From contig OZ234499.1 of the NCBI GenBank assembly GCA_965153455.1, forward strand, positions 18,906,271 to 18,970,270: 64,000 nt of DNA. The letters run 5' to 3'. Below are positions 24,505-37,250 of the stretch, one piece after another. Below the pieces are notes generated by a model. That model ran no database searches. It saw only the letters and a list, made by a program, of their open reading frames with translations, and had not been told where the DNA came from. The translations under genes were made by a program, and so were the position numbers. This DNA is from Sphagnum compactum (lineage: Eukaryota > Bryophyta > Sphagnopsida > Sphagnales). Positions within the stretch are counted from its first letter, which is position 1, and every line of letters starts with the position of its first letter.

Positions 24505-26485
24505 ACTATGTGTTTGATAGCAGTAAAAACCTGCACAATTCACACTCCAATTCAAGAACTTGTTTAGCAATGCATTCTCCCAAGTCCACATTACCATGAA
24601 TTCTGCAGGCACTGAGCAAAGCCATCCACACAGCCACATCTGGTTTACAGGGCTTTGCCTTGATCATATTCTCTGCCTCCTGTAAATGGCCAGGATGACC
24701 AAGAAGGTCAACCATGCAAGTGTAGTGTTCCAAATTGCAGAAATCATATAAACTGTGCTCATTGAAACACAATAGCACAGGCCATCATCCACCAAACCTG
24801 CACAGCTACAAGCTAACAGAAGAAACAAATGTGATATATTTGGCTGTACACCTTCTTCACACATCTGTTCAAAATGTTTAAGAGCTTCCATACCAGGGCC
24901 ATGAATGGCATATCTGCCAAGTATGGCATTCCAAGACACTGCATCATGTGAGGAGATCTTGTTGAACACTCTGAGCATCCTCCAGGCTCCCACATTTTGC
25001 ATACATATCAACCAAGCTATTCACCATAAAAGTGACTGATTTGCAACCACTGTGAATAATCTGTTGATGAGCATACCTGCCCTCTTCAAGTGCAACTGTG
25101 CTGGCACATGCATTCAGCACCCCCACAAAAGTCAAAGAGTCCAGTCACACACCATCCTGTTGCATTTTTTATGTAATTCCAGTGCCTTCTGCCCTCGTCA
25201 GAATTTCATGTGTCCCATTATCATGGTGGTCCAAGTGACCACGCCTTGAGATGGCATCTTATTTGACACTCTGTGAGCATCCTCCATGCTGCCACAGCTT
25301 GCTACATGTCAACCAAGCTTTCCCACACAGACATCTGAATCCCATCCATGTTCAATAATCTGTTCATGAACACACCTACTCTCTTCAAGTGCAACTATAC
25401 TGGCACATGCATTCAACACCCCCACAAAAGTAACAGAGTTTGCCTACACACCTTGTTGCATTTGTCTAAGTAATTCCAGAGCTTCTGCCCTTGCCCGCAT
25501 TTCACATGTCCCCATATGATGGCAGTCCAAGACTGGTACATCATGAGATGGCATCTTGTTGAACACTCTTTGAGCATCCTCCATGTTCCCACATTTTGCA
25601 TACATGTCAACTAAGCTATTCCACACACACATCTAAATCCCATCCTCTTTCAATTATCTGCTGATGAGCACACCCTCTTCAAGTGCAGCTACACTAGCAC
25701 ATTCATTCAGCACCCAAACAAAAGTAACAGAGTCTGGTTGCACATCTTCCTGTTGCATTTGTTGAAATACTCTGAGTGCCTTCTGTCCTTGTGCACATTT
25801 CACACGTCCCAATATGATTGCATTCCAAGTGGCAACATCTTGCAATGGCATTTTGTTGAACATTCTCACTCTCCAAGCATCCTCCATGCTCCCACATTTT
25901 GCATACATATCAACTAGGCTATATCTTACAAAGACATCAGCCTCAAACCAATTTGAAATATTTGTTTATGGAGCTGCCTGCCCTCTTCAAGTGCGTGTAA
26001 ACTAGCACATGCATTGAGCACGGGAACGAAAGTGAAGCTCTCAGCACTCATGCCCTTTTGTTGCGTTTCTCGGAAAAGCTCAATTGTCTTCTCATGTTGC
26101 CCAGCCATGACATAGCTTGCAAGCCTTCTATTCCATGAAAAGCAGTCCAATTGAACAGTGGTGACATGGCAGTCAGCTTCGCTCCCACCCATGCAGGGTT
26201 TCGTCGGTCCCCAAGCCAGAGAACGTTCTGTGTCTTCTTATGGTTGAAATCCGGGCACCTTGTATTCACCTTCTGACCTTCTCAATGGTGAGATTGTAGG
26301 ATGGCCTACAATCTCACCACTGCAAAGGATCTGAAAAGAATTGCCGCCAAATTTCATCTCTCTGTCCTGCAGCTGCGGCTTTTGGTCCAACCTTTCCACC
26401 CCGAGAAGTTGCTAGTTCTCTATGACCACAAGTTACTGTGTCCTAAGCAACGCGACTCGAGAGCGAGTCGATGGCGCACTGCCAT
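24505..26485 (-). pseudogene. PDF-motif PPR protein, decayed intronless copy
   Basis: On the - strand the sequence starts at ATG 26485 with MAVRHRL, then reads through several stops and frameshifts. In order: a PDF-type block (WRQFFSDP..QW, then NTRCPDFNHKK and LWLGDRRNPAWV), PPR repeats ([32 protein letters not shown]) and the first E-type motif (HYTCMVDLLG, VAVWMALLSACRIHG). It breaks off at SNT near 24505, so E2 and DYW are missing. Compared with the full-length gene at 54 kb it lacks the 138-bp intron inside the PDF block, which suggests origin from spliced mRNA. It carries a 19-bp fold-back insertion at 26286-26319 and an 8-bp GTCAGAAG insertion just after it. Non-functional. Confidence 0.93.
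26286..26319. repeat. Perfect 15-bp palindrome inside the PPR pseudogene
   Basis: TGGTGAGATTGTAGG and its exact complement flank the 4-base loop ATGG. The left half (on the + strand) has no counterpart in the intact paralogue at 63 kb, while the right half aligns with it. The palindrome therefore arose by copying a short stretch in inverted orientation. Confidence 0.9.
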
Positions 26486-26662
26486 CACCACGAAGAGTCG
26501 ATGAAACCCGGAATCCAGGAAATTGAAATACGTCGGTGGCCCCGACGACCCGATGACGGCACCAGTGTCGCAACCACGAACAGCTTCAGCAGACACGAAA
26601 CAATGGAGAGTCTTGGGTGCAAGAAAGTCGCATGAAGAGAGAGAGAGAGACTTGCGACTCCA

Positions 26663-27330
26663 TTGGTCCTCTAAAATTGTGACAACCCTACCAAAACCCT
26701 AACACTCAAATAAGTATACAGATATGGTTAAAGGCCAGTGCGACTCATGCAAAGAGCTTGATTCGGAGAAAAAAATGGCCCATATACGGAATGTTTTTCT
26801 TTGAAATAGCCCGATTTAGACACAAGGTTCTGAGTTCTAACATGTCGCCAAAATATATTAGGACTCCTAAATGTTTCTACTTTCCTATCTGACGTATACC
26901 CAAATTTGTCCTCGTGTGGATGATGGCTAGACCTCCTCCCTCACAAAATATGAAACAACTCTGTCTGTAAATAGCCATTGATGAAACCATGCCAAACATT
27001 ATAAAAAGAAAGCACCCAATGAAAGGGAAAGAAAAAGAAACAAAGGGCCTGGACTAAAGTCTAGGCAAGCATATCAACTAAAGAGAGGGGGAGGTAAACC
27101 CCATCAAACTCCAAGCCTGGACGAACCCTCCCTTGCATTTAAAGCTATTACACATTGAGCTGATAAGTAACAAAACAAGTTCAGACCATCAAATCTAGCA
27201 GTCTCATTGGGCTGAGAAAAAATCTTGATGCCTATACACAACCCTCTTCTGCTGAACACTGAAAATAATGGTCCCTTTCCTTCATTTTCAGTGGTCCTCT
27301 AAAGTTCTCACAAACCTACCAAACCTTATT
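26663..27330. repeat. Dispersed direct repeat of about 40 bp
   Basis: TTGGTCCTCTAAAATTGTGA (26664) and GTGGTCCTCTAAAGTTCTCA (27292) start two similar stretches that go on with CAACCCTACCAAAACC and CAAACCTACCAAACC. The copies bracket the left arm of the large inverted repeat that follows the PPR pseudogene. Confidence 0.5.
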
Positions 27331-27432
27331 ACACATTTGCTTGCTTGCCTGGACTTTGGTCCTTGGCCATTGTTTCTTTTTCTCTCCCTCTCTTGGGTGC
27401 TTTCTTTTTATAAAGTTTGGCAGGGTTTCATC
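26980..27432. repeat. Large inverted repeat, arms of about 85-90 bp
   Basis: The left arm (26980-27071: GATGAAACCATGCCAAACAT, then ATAAAAAGAAAGCACCCAA) is the imperfect complement of the right arm (about 27340-27432: TTGGGTGCTTTCTTTTTAT, then AAAGTTTGGCAGGGTTTCAT). The roughly 270-bp spacer has no ORF. Further pieces of the spacer recur inverted at 27437-27475 and directly at 27523-27560, so the locus is a compound foldback with several rounds of rearrangement. Confidence 0.8.
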
Positions 27433-27846
27433 ATATGTTACTTATTTAATTATAATTCAGGGCATTGGTGGTCTGAATTTTTTTCTTAGTTAACTGGCCA
27501 TAATTTTATTTTTTCTTTCACCTACACACAACCCTATTAAACAGGGTTAAAAACACTGCTCCTTTTATTGTCAATATTTATAATTCATTCATTTTTATCC
27601 AAACCTTAGAAGAGAAAATAGAAAGATGGAATCTCCTCAAGACAAGACAGGAGAGATGGCTGATGCTCCTTGTGAAAAGGTATTATGGAACATGCCGGCT
27701 ATTGGCCATTGTGCCCAGATTTCCAAACAGGCAGAGAACCAGGCATAATGGCCTGTACCTGACATGCTCCGTAGGTGAGCCAAAGGGGGAGGCACTCCTT
27801 CTTTCCATAGAATCTTCTATTTTGGGGAGCCTCCATAGTTTCAACT

Positions 27847-27889
27847 GTTTTTTGCAATGGGCCAATCAAATTGGCTCATTGCAAAAAAC
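27847..27889. repeat. Hairpin with a 19-bp stem
   Basis: GTTTTTTGCAATGGGCCAA and TTGGCTCATTGCAAAAAAC are complementary at 18 of 19 positions around the loop TCAAA, and weaker pairing continues on both sides (CAACT/AGTTG). It could be a very short foldback element; a small-RNA precursor is only a possibility. Confidence 0.85.
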
Positions 27890-27944
27890 AAAGTTGGACT
27901 TGTGAGGCACCCCCAACTAATTAATATGAAACAGAATACTGCAG

Positions 27945-28190
27945 CCTAGGGTCAGTTTCCACTTTGACAATCCGAATAATTTTTTTTCAAAAACTGAATT
28001 CGTTTTGAAATTTTGAAATTCTATATATTTTTCCATCGTCCATGTACTATTATATTAGGATATAAGTAGTAAAATTATTCAGAATGTAGCCTCTAATAAT
28101 TGTGATGATTTTCAACATGTCAACTTCATATTTTCACAGAATTTCCTTTCACTATTTTGAGGATTATTTAATGAGGAAACTGACCTTAGG
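27945..28190. mobile_element. Candidate 246-bp MITE
   Basis: CCTAGGGTCAGTTTCC (27945-27960) and GGAAACTGACCTTAGG (28175-28190) are inverted copies with one mismatch. The AT-rich interior has no ORF. Size and terminal repeats fit a non-autonomous DNA transposon, but no convincing target-site duplication is visible. Confidence 0.55.
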
Positions 28191-31100
28191 GTAAGGTAAG
28201 TACCTCCATTATAAACTAGGGGTACTTATTGTGGCCTATTTCTTGTGGCCTCTCCTGTTGATCCCCATTAATCTCACGGCTGGTTCCCATGATCTTAGGT
28301 AGACTTCGTACACCTTGGTGGCTTGGCTGATTCTCCCACGTTTGTCTTGCTTGAGGTGGCCCTTGTAACATGCAACTGGTGTCTCCTTGGTGACCATCAT
28401 TTTTCCCCTATCTTTTCTTTGGGTGTCTCTCCTCTGTAGTTCTATAGGTGTCTTCTTCTTCCTTTCACAAGCTATATATCTCATAACAAATGGAGAATTT
28501 AGTTTCTCTTGGGTGCACGTTCTGGTTTATGTCTGCTTTGCTTTTCATTTATTTTTACTCAATTTTAGTTTCAAATGGTCGTCAATGGTTTGCTAAAATT
28601 TTATTATGGGGTTCCATAACTGAGTCAAAACAAAATTTCAAGTTTTTTTAAAGGCAACCAACCTACCTTGGGCTGATTACAAGTGGGTTTTAATGGTTGT
28701 GTGCACACTATGAAGTGTAAAATTTGTTCAAAGGTTGAACATGAAAACAAGTTTTTAGTTCCCAAATGGGGTTCACCTTAGAAACATGTTGGATGGCATG
28801 GCAAGGGAGTTGACTTAGAGGGGGACGATCATCTTTGAATTGTTAAATGCAAACTATATGATGGCAATTGTTGTCTCACATTGGTTGTTCATTTCCAGTT
28901 CCTCACCCTTTGATTAAGCACAAAGCCCCTATATCCACACCACGGCAATCCACACCACTTGTGACATCAAGTCACCCATTCAATGTGCTAGTGCCAATTC
29001 ATGCTACTTCACATCGACATGGTTGTCACACATCGTTTCCATCCGGTGCCATTGCATCAAATGTTGCCCTCCTTAAAGTATTTGGGCCATCCACCTCAAC
29101 AATTTGAAGTTCTTTACACATCCTCAAGGTCCAAAATGTCTTTCCATGCCATCAATCATCTCCCAAAAAAAGGAATACCACATTAGATGAATGACACACA
29201 AGTACAAAAGTTCATGTTGGGCAGCCACTAGTCTTTTCTGTGAGTGATGTGCAACCTTCACAACCAATATTGTTCATGATTTTCCCAATGGTCACCTTGT
29301 TCTTTGCTTTCATGTGGCAATGGAAAACCCCCACAAGATGCAGCTTAAAAAATATATTTCTTTTTATGTGCCGATAACATTGCTTGATGTGTGGCAACCC
29401 TCAATTTTGAGTGGATCCACAACTCGTCCTCATGTGTGGACCATGTAAATTGGAACCAATCTCGTGTAAAATGAAGTTGTCCTTATGAAGGTTGGGTTCG
29501 TACTCATTGGTGTTCATGCATCTACATTTGCACCAACCAACAACATTCAAGGGAGTTGGTTATGTGAACTCCCATCTAGAAGACATCGTTGCTGACATGA
29601 AGGAAAGCAATTGTGTAAGCATCCCATTAATGACCACATCCTTGTCTAAATACAACAACCAAAAGATTTGTCTCCCATGGTGTTATTTTCTAGGGAGCTA
29701 AATGAACCTTACATTGGTAAAGTTTACACACTATAAATGAAAGGAGGTGTGTACAATGTTTCCATTTCCCAAGAACCAGCATGTTCATGCCCTGATTGGA
29801 ATTCCTATGAACCTAAAGCATTGCGTCATAGACTTTTTCCTTGCAAGCATCTATACTAGATATATAACATTCACCTTCATTGTGACAACAAGTATTGTAT
29901 CCATCAAAGCACATTGGTAGTTATTGAGGTGGAAAAAATATTGAATTGAGATCCCATTCCCCCTAAATGATGAATGTCATGTGCTTTTGATTTACAATGC
30001 CAACTACTAAACCTTACCAAGGGGGTTGTTGTCCATGAAAGATGAAGTTGGCAAGTAGAGTTATGGATGATAAACCTTTTATAACAATTTGTGCTTGGAT
30101 TTTTAGTATCTAGTTTAACCACATTTGGAGTGTGTAAGTGATAATATGTTTTGAAAATTTTTTACCCACTTTTTTCATCGATGGAATATCAAGTCAATTA
30201 TTACTTTCCTAGTTTTTTGACCTAGGGAATTATGGGACTCTTTTCTGGGTGCTAGAAAAAGACCTTGGGCCACACCCATTTTTTTTCAAAAGTCACAATG
30301 AAGTGATCAATCTTCATTGCTACAAGATCCAGTTGTTCGCCAATGAACACCTACACCATCCTTTCAAACAAAGTGGTTATTTCATTCTAGCACTGAGGTG
30401 GTTGCAAGGTAGGGTGGCTCACTTTTTGCATCATTATCCAAATATTTTTTACAGAGTGGCGTGCATTTACATGTTATTAACATGGCATAAAAACAATAAT
30501 TTTTCAAATTTGTGACTAGATTTAGATTGTCAACTTGAAGAAGAAGACATCTATAAAAAACAATTACAACATATATACATCAAATATATAGTAATGGACT
30601 TTTGAATGGCCTAAAATGAGCCATATTTTCATAAGTTCATATCATAATCATTTTAGTATGGATTTCAATTTTATTTTTTTAACATGTACATTAAAATTTT
30701 GTTTAGAATGGTTTATTTTCATATGGGCTTTAGTTCATTAACCACCATGTAATTCCCCACTAAATTAATGATACCAAAATAAAATATCATTTTCACACTA
30801 CCATATGGACTTTTAGGGAATAGAGCATCTGCTAAAAAGAGTCACCTTAGAGTGCATACACCCACCAATGTGTGTTTTGCCACATAACACCATCTTTGAG
30901 GTATTAAACATGAAATAAAGGTTTGTAAATTGCTATTACATGTTGATGTGCCCCAAGGAACAACAAAATGACCTCTTAATGCACATAAAACAATTTCTTT
31001 TCTAAAGGATGATAAGTTTGTGTTAGCACTAGCAACCATTTTTAACTAACACTTAAACCATTAGATAATTTTTATTTTGATGGAAAACCTAAGAGACATG

Positions 31101-32639
31101 ACAACAAGACAAAAAAAAACACAAGTAACATGCCAATGTTGTTTGTTTTTGAATATATGTAAGTATTTATGTTGATGAAAAGCTCTTATGCATGCATAAG
31201 CATGATAACAATTTTTTCAAAACTATTTTATGGTAACCATTAAAAAAACGCTCCTTTGGTCCATGTGTGGGTCATTTTGTTATTTGTAATGTCTTTACAA
31301 TAACAAAGGCAAAAAAACTAGGACTAATGGATCACATAATGTTTCCTTACTATTGCCCACTACATTGGAGTTTGACCAATTGGTTTAATACTTTAATTTA
31401 TTGCCATTTCAACCATTTCTTTATGCTTGAACTATTTAAACTTGAACAATTTGAATTTCTTTCAATGACAAATGTTTAGACATTTATCCAAAGTCCTAAA
31501 ATGACACCATCCTTTTCTAGCTTTGCAAAGATATAAAGCAAATATGCATGGTTGGCTTTGTATTTTCAACCTTCTTGCCACCAAAGATAGTTTTGTCATG
31601 TGTTATCGTAATTTTGTCACTCCTTCTTCACTTGCTTTTTAACCTAGTAAACAACAGATATTAAGTTAAAACTAATTCAAACCATTACTTTTGTGTAGTC
31701 AAATTATAAAAAAATTAATGACCAAACTAATGAATACCTTTACAAACGTTGATGACCCCTTGACCTTTGGGCTTTTGATTCCCAATGAAGTGGGTGTGGT
31801 GACATATTTCACCTCATGGCTACAACACACATTAATTTTCTTGAGCCATGTTTTTGTCACTTTGGGAGGAAGTGATCGCCAACCTTGCATTGGATTTAAT
31901 AGATCTTTAATGATCTTTTCATGAGTAGCAAAAAAATGGGCTAAACATTGTTTATTATGTTCCTTGTTGCACCTACAATTGTACTTTGCATTTTTACATT
32001 TTGCTTCGTTTGGACTCTGATGAGGGTTTAGAAAAAACTCAAATTCTAAATCTAATGTCTCTTCTTCCTCAAGTTGTATCTTTGTGCGCTTCAACATTTC
32101 CCATACAGCTATGCTCACTCTTTTTACTTGAACTTACGCTTTATGGTGTTCTCAATTGCTAGACATGGTGATACAAATCTTAAACAAAGAAATCCCCATT
32201 TTCCAAAGTCACAAGCATTACTTCCTTAAACATGTGCAACATAAATGCAACTCAACAAGAATCCTACAAACCCTATGGAAACCTTGCCATATGTGCTTGT
32301 GATATGCACAAGCAGGAAGGGCATCCCAAAGGAAACTTAACAAAATCCTATTAACCAGTTGAGGCAAAAATTCAACAGTGCCTAGGTGATCAGGCCTTGG
32401 ATGCTCAAGATGTCCCCTTGAGTGGAACCATCATGTAATACTCATAAATCAACAATGAATATTTCTTTCACATGATGCTTTCAAAAGTGGCATGAAAAAC
32501 TAATAAATCCAAATAATATACCTTGTTTGGCATGCACCAATGTTCCCATGTTTGATGATGGCACGTTCCCAATTCTAATGATGTCATTGTCATAAGTGGG
32601 TGATGTCGTCATACATGCAAGCAAAACCCTAAACCCGCC
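28191..32639. other. Spacer with short unrecognised open frames
   Basis: Nothing here can be assigned. 28860-29700 has several + strand frames with a codon-like composition but no known motif, possibly an eroded mobile element. A 139-codon - strand frame (31699-32118) without an ATG at its start has a Cys/His-rich patch (CKNAKYNCRCNKEHNKQC), which might be a decayed zinc-finger of a transposase; I cannot name the family. The rest is AT-rich and closed. Confidence 0.4.
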
Positions 32640-32895
32640 ACATTGGCACAAGGCCACATGTCACCAATTATGTGCCACATTAACACGATGTCATCCAATG
32701 ACACATCAACAATGTGTCACTCAATTCCACATTACCAATGCAGCACATGGACACCAAATTCACCTAGTGTCACATCACCAACGTGTCACATCAATGCCAC
32801 ATCACTAACATGTCAAATCTTTGTCATCCATGCCACATCATTGTTGTGCCAAATTAACACCACATAGGTGCCATGTTGGCTTCCACATCAGCCAT
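32640..32895. repeat. Degenerate minisatellite (CCACATCA-CCAATGTGTCA-like)
   Basis: Variants of a unit of about 20 bp (CACATCACCAACGTGTCA, CACATCACTAACATGTCA, CACATCAACAATGTGTCA) recur about ten times. Two + frames stay open through it and would give His/Thr/Cys-rich repeats. I treat both as repeat artefacts. Confidence 0.6.
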
Positions 32896-34041
32896 CTTGA
32901 CAAATTATTCAAAACTTTTGCACACCTGCACACTCGCACACTCCACAACCCAAATAGTCGGCCCTTTTGCACAGAATAAAAAAATTCTAATTCTTATGAT
33001 TCTTAAATCTATCTACAATTGTTCAAATCTGCATTTTTTCATACAATCAGAAAACTTTTAAAGAAAACAAAATTCAAAATAGAATTCACAAAGAAAAATT
33101 CAGTAAAGCTCTCTTATGCTACTAAAATCTTTTCTCATTCCAACATAATTCCTCTTCTAAGAACAATAAAATGAACTTGGAAAAAAAATCTCATCATGAA
33201 GATGATAAAGTAAGGAATACAACAAAAATGATAATTCAAACTCCTTAAATCTTGAAAATGTCCTAATCAGAATTTAAATTCCAACTAAAATTCTGGTCAA
33301 TAAAAATGTAATTCGTATATAACCAATAAAGAAAACTAAAACTAAACAAAAACAGATATCTTGAAAAATGTATTTCTTAAGCATTTTGTTATTTCTTAAA
33401 TAACATGATTAGTGTCAAACTAGTAGTAAGCAAATCATATGAATAGGTTCTGAGGTAATTTTGTTTGGATGATTGAGCTTTTGGCTATAAAACAAAAAAA
33501 TCCAACTGACATTGAGGTTATGAAGAAAATGACACTAAATTGAATATCTATGTTTAGATGTAGATTATTTTGTTTTGTATTGTCACCCAAACCATGGTGC
33601 TTCTTGCCTTGCTCTTGGTATCATCATCAAGTTTTGGGGGTGCATGGAGCTGCCTTCAAAATGTTTGAAGCTATGGTGTGGAAGCAATTGATTATTGAAG
33701 TAGTATATGGATGAAAATCAAATGAGATCAAGATGGAAAACTACATATATTGCAATTTGGGGATCGATCTTGGCAGTGTTGAAAAGCCTTCATTGAGCCA
33801 AATTTAATAGATGCAACTTCATGATTTTATAAACCTAAGGTGTGGAAGACATTGAATTTGTTGGAAATTCAAAAAGATTAATTACAAAAAGTTGTGATTG
33901 GAAAGAAAAATTAGTTGAACATGATGACACTTGAAAAAAGATAATTGGACCTCAAACATAGGATAAAGAAGGTCTATCATTTAAATGCATATACCTTGCA
34001 AAACAAGGTTATAATAGAGATATCGGCAAAGTCACCCTGTC
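32896..34041. other. AT-rich spacer
   Basis: No coding potential, RNA gene or clear repeat recognised. Confidence 0.5.
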
Positions 34042-34257
34042 TTCACCCTGTCTTTGGGCCTCCTTTCACTCCCTAACCTTTCTTTTAATGGTATCCCTAA
34101 AGTAAGGAAATTTTATTAAATCTCAATATGAAATGATGAATCTCAGCATTTAATGCACAAGGTTCGAGAGGAACTACAGTAGCTGTACAGGTAGGAGCAG
34201 TGAAAATCTATGTAGCAACAGGTGAAGCCGCTCAGAAAAAAAGAAAGACAGGGTGAA
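34042..34257. mobile_element. Candidate 216-bp MITE
   Basis: TTCACCCTGTCTTT (34042-34055) is matched by its exact complement AAAGACAGGGTGAA (34244-34257). The left terminal word is partly duplicated just outside (TCACCCTGTC at 34032). No ORF. No clear target-site duplication, so the boundaries are uncertain. Confidence 0.5.
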
Positions 34258-34630
34258 ACTCAAGAACCTAGGTTGATATGGGTCTCCTATTGCTTCATGT
34301 GTTTTAGTTGCATCTAAATGTCCTTGGATCATGAGAAACCTTATAGACTACTTGGTGGGTTGCCTATAGCTTACACTGGAAATCTAAGAAAACACCCAAA
34401 GACCTACTAGGTTATGGGATTACTGAGGGCTACTTAGAGAATTACATATAATTTACCTAAGGGGCTACATAGGGCTATCAAATGCCTACACAAGAAAGTA
34501 TTATAAAGCCTATTTAAAGGGTTGCCTAGGGATCTAATTTTTTTATTTTTAAATTATTATGGATTTGGAGAGTGACTATTATTTGTCCAAAGTGATTATT
34601 ACTCACCATTATTGAGTCATCTTTAAGCAC
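34258..34630. other. Spacer upstream of the reverse-transcriptase relic
   Basis: AT-rich; no feature seen. It may contain more of the same decayed retroelement beyond recognition. Confidence 0.4.
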
Positions 34631-36381
34631 GAGGTAGGATGACCCCCCTATAAGGTCTTTTATTTATTTTGACCCATTATCGAACTCTCCTAAAAATCAT
34701 TGTGCAAGTCCCTAGTCGCATCTTTTCATCCTTAGTAGATGATACCCACATCGTGGGGCCTATGAGTGAATTATTCGCGCGTTTGACCACCTTTCAACCC
34801 AATTAGCCCTAGTTGGACTTAGGGTCAAGGTGTCAAAGTGCAAGCTTTAAAATCCATCAAGGATCTCTCCAGGCATAGAGATTCCTCAGGGTTGCACTTT
34901 GGTCTCAAATGGCTTATGCATTTTGGGTGTGCCAATGGATACTCAAAATTTTGCCACGCATTTATTGGATGAGGTTTTATCTTAGGACATGGCGCATATT
35001 GATGATCTTCTTCTCCTAGGAGACACCCAAGTTGCTTTGAGCATTTTGTCCTCATGTGTAATTCATTGACCTTTTTATCTGACTCGAACAGTCTCTCTTT
35101 ATTTTTCCTTCCTATTTCTTTTAGCAAGTTTCAACAAGAGAGTTATGTAGGTATGTGGGGACATTATGGATTTAAGATCATGGGAATGTTTTCAAGGCCC
35201 CTTAGCGAGGCGTCAAGCTCAACTACCGATATCTTTTGGTGGTATAAGCATTCTCTCTAAAAAAAATTATGCCCCATCTGCTTTTCTAGGAGTTGGGCTC
35301 TGGTGGCTCCATATCTGTGTTTTAGGTTTCACATTTTCAATAAACCCATTTTGGAGGAGTATGTTTTTTAGGTTGAAAGGGGCCCACACCTACTTCAATC
35401 ATGCTTATGTGCAGCACGAAATGGCCTTCCTCTTATAGCTAAGGAAATGCACCCTTCTTTTGAAAGTTTGGCAGTTATCAATGCCCTAGGTCTATAAACA
35501 TTTTTTATGGACATCCACCATGACACATCCTTTAGATATATCTTGGAGGATGACTCCATTTCCTCAACATCTATAGCCCGCATTCATTCTTGTTCAGGGA
35601 AGGGGGCAGGGCTATGGTTGGTTGCTAGGCCATATATCTGTTCATTTCACATTGCACACTTCACTTTCATCTCAGCATTGCGTATTCGCCTTGGTTTGAT
35701 TCAGCCCTTGGCATCTAGTCTTCTCATGTGTGAATGTGGACACAGGTTGGATGCACCTAGCACACATTTAACTCATTGCCCATTTGGAGGTCAACGAATA
35801 GCCACACATGATGCCATCCGAGACATCATGTATGCCTTCGCTCAATAAAGTAAACACGTTGTATGGAAAGAATAGTGGTACACATTTGCATCAAGAGTTT
35901 CATTAGGAGCCGATCTTTACATGACCCATGAAGACCAGGTCTTTATTGCTGATGTGGTGGTTACTGATTCAATGCAGGAAACAGTGGCTTTGAGTGTTGT
36001 CAATCGACCAACAGGTGCAGTTGTGGAACTTAATGCCATTGCTAAGATCTGCAAGTACAGAGGGTTTCATGAAGGGCACCACTTTATTCTAATGGCCATG
36101 GAGGTGCATGGTGCACCCAAGCGTGATATGGATTGTTTCATCAAGGAATGTGTTAGTCTCTTCCATGGATTGTTTTATCCTTGTCTTTTTGCATTCAATT
36201 CTTCATGCAGCGTGTTAATATTGCTCTTTAACGTGCTTTAACCTCTGCTATAAAAAGAAAAATTGCATTAATGGGTGATGTTTGTTCTAGACCTCCCATT
36301 ACTATTAAATCTCACAATTTGCATGTAGGCGACATTAGGGGGGCCGTGGGTGAAATAACTTCCTACCACGAAAGGGACTAG
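34631..36381 (+). pseudogene. LINE-type reverse transcriptase, C-terminal part, decayed
   Basis: Remnant of a non-LTR retrotransposon polyprotein, broken by many stops and frameshifts. In order on the + strand: a block ending in VDDTHIVGPMSEL (34737 on), where VDD matches the catalytic YxDD-type motif; IPQGCTLVSNGLCILGVPM; a thumb/connection region (DMAHIDDLLLLGDTQVAL, LPISFGGI); a Cys/His stretch (CECGH, then HLTHCPFGGQR, with HDAIRDIMYA) at 35730-35840; and a C-terminal block (HEDQVFIADVVVTDSMQETV, 35920-36160). The last recognisable piece, SYHERD, ends at TAG 36379-36381 after a frameshift. The 5' half of the element is absent or unrecognisable. Not functional. Confidence 0.85.
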
Positions 36382-37250
36382 CTTTCCATCTTTTTTGGTT
36401 CCCTACGGGTTGTTCATCTTTTGGCCTTTCTCTAGCCTTCCCTTTTGGTCTCTATTGTGATGGTTTCGACCATTAATCTTTTATTGGATTTTGGGTTTTT
36501 TTTAACATAAAGACATAAATGGTCTTTAAACGTTTAAAAGGACTTTTATGACGTTTATGGGTGGGGACACTGATCATTAAACATTATTTTATTTTTAAAT
36601 AAATGAATTGTTTAAAGTTTTGGCATGGAGATGTTATAATTGTTTTCCAACTCCACCCATAGAACTGAAACTTGGACTCCAAGTAAGTGGGAGACTATTA
36701 ATAGCAACCCACTTGGACCAATCAAATTATCTAGCTAATCAAAAACACGAATTAGTTAATAAATACGATTTGACTATGTTTATTAGACTGTTCAAAAGCT
36801 CCTCCAAGGCTCTAAAAGTTCTACATTTTTTCATAGGGTCAGAGTAGTCTTCCAGTGAAATCACTAGATTGAACTATTGAACCTCATCTAAGATTTGCAG
36901 TGCAAGGTCGACAAAGATGCTTTGATATGCATCTAAAGGAGCCCTTGAACAATCTCATAAACACCATCAAATCCTACGTATGCATCTTACGTAGGATTTA
37001 GATGTTCTTAGTATGTCATGATGATCAAGGGGAGTAACTAGCATGAGTCAAAGGCATTGATGTTGTAAAGCTCATGCGGATGACAAATTGTTATAAGAGT
37101 TTGACACCAAAGTCTCTTAGTGCCTTTAGATCAAAACTTCCAATCTACATACTACTCAAGATGGTGATGAAAGCAATATTGACCAGATTGCAGTCTTACT
37201 GGGAGATGACTTTAGAGTTGGTAGTGGGGAAGAAGCTTAATGGGGCTTCA
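36382..37250. other. Spacer between the LINE relic and the P450 relic
   Basis: Probable 3' tail of the LINE (T-rich) followed by AT-rich sequence. 37074-37250 contains a short + frame of no known family. Confidence 0.4.

Noticed and set aside
32596-32867. Two His/Thr/Cys-rich + ORFs
   Set aside because: Both are readings of the degenerate minisatellite in different frames.
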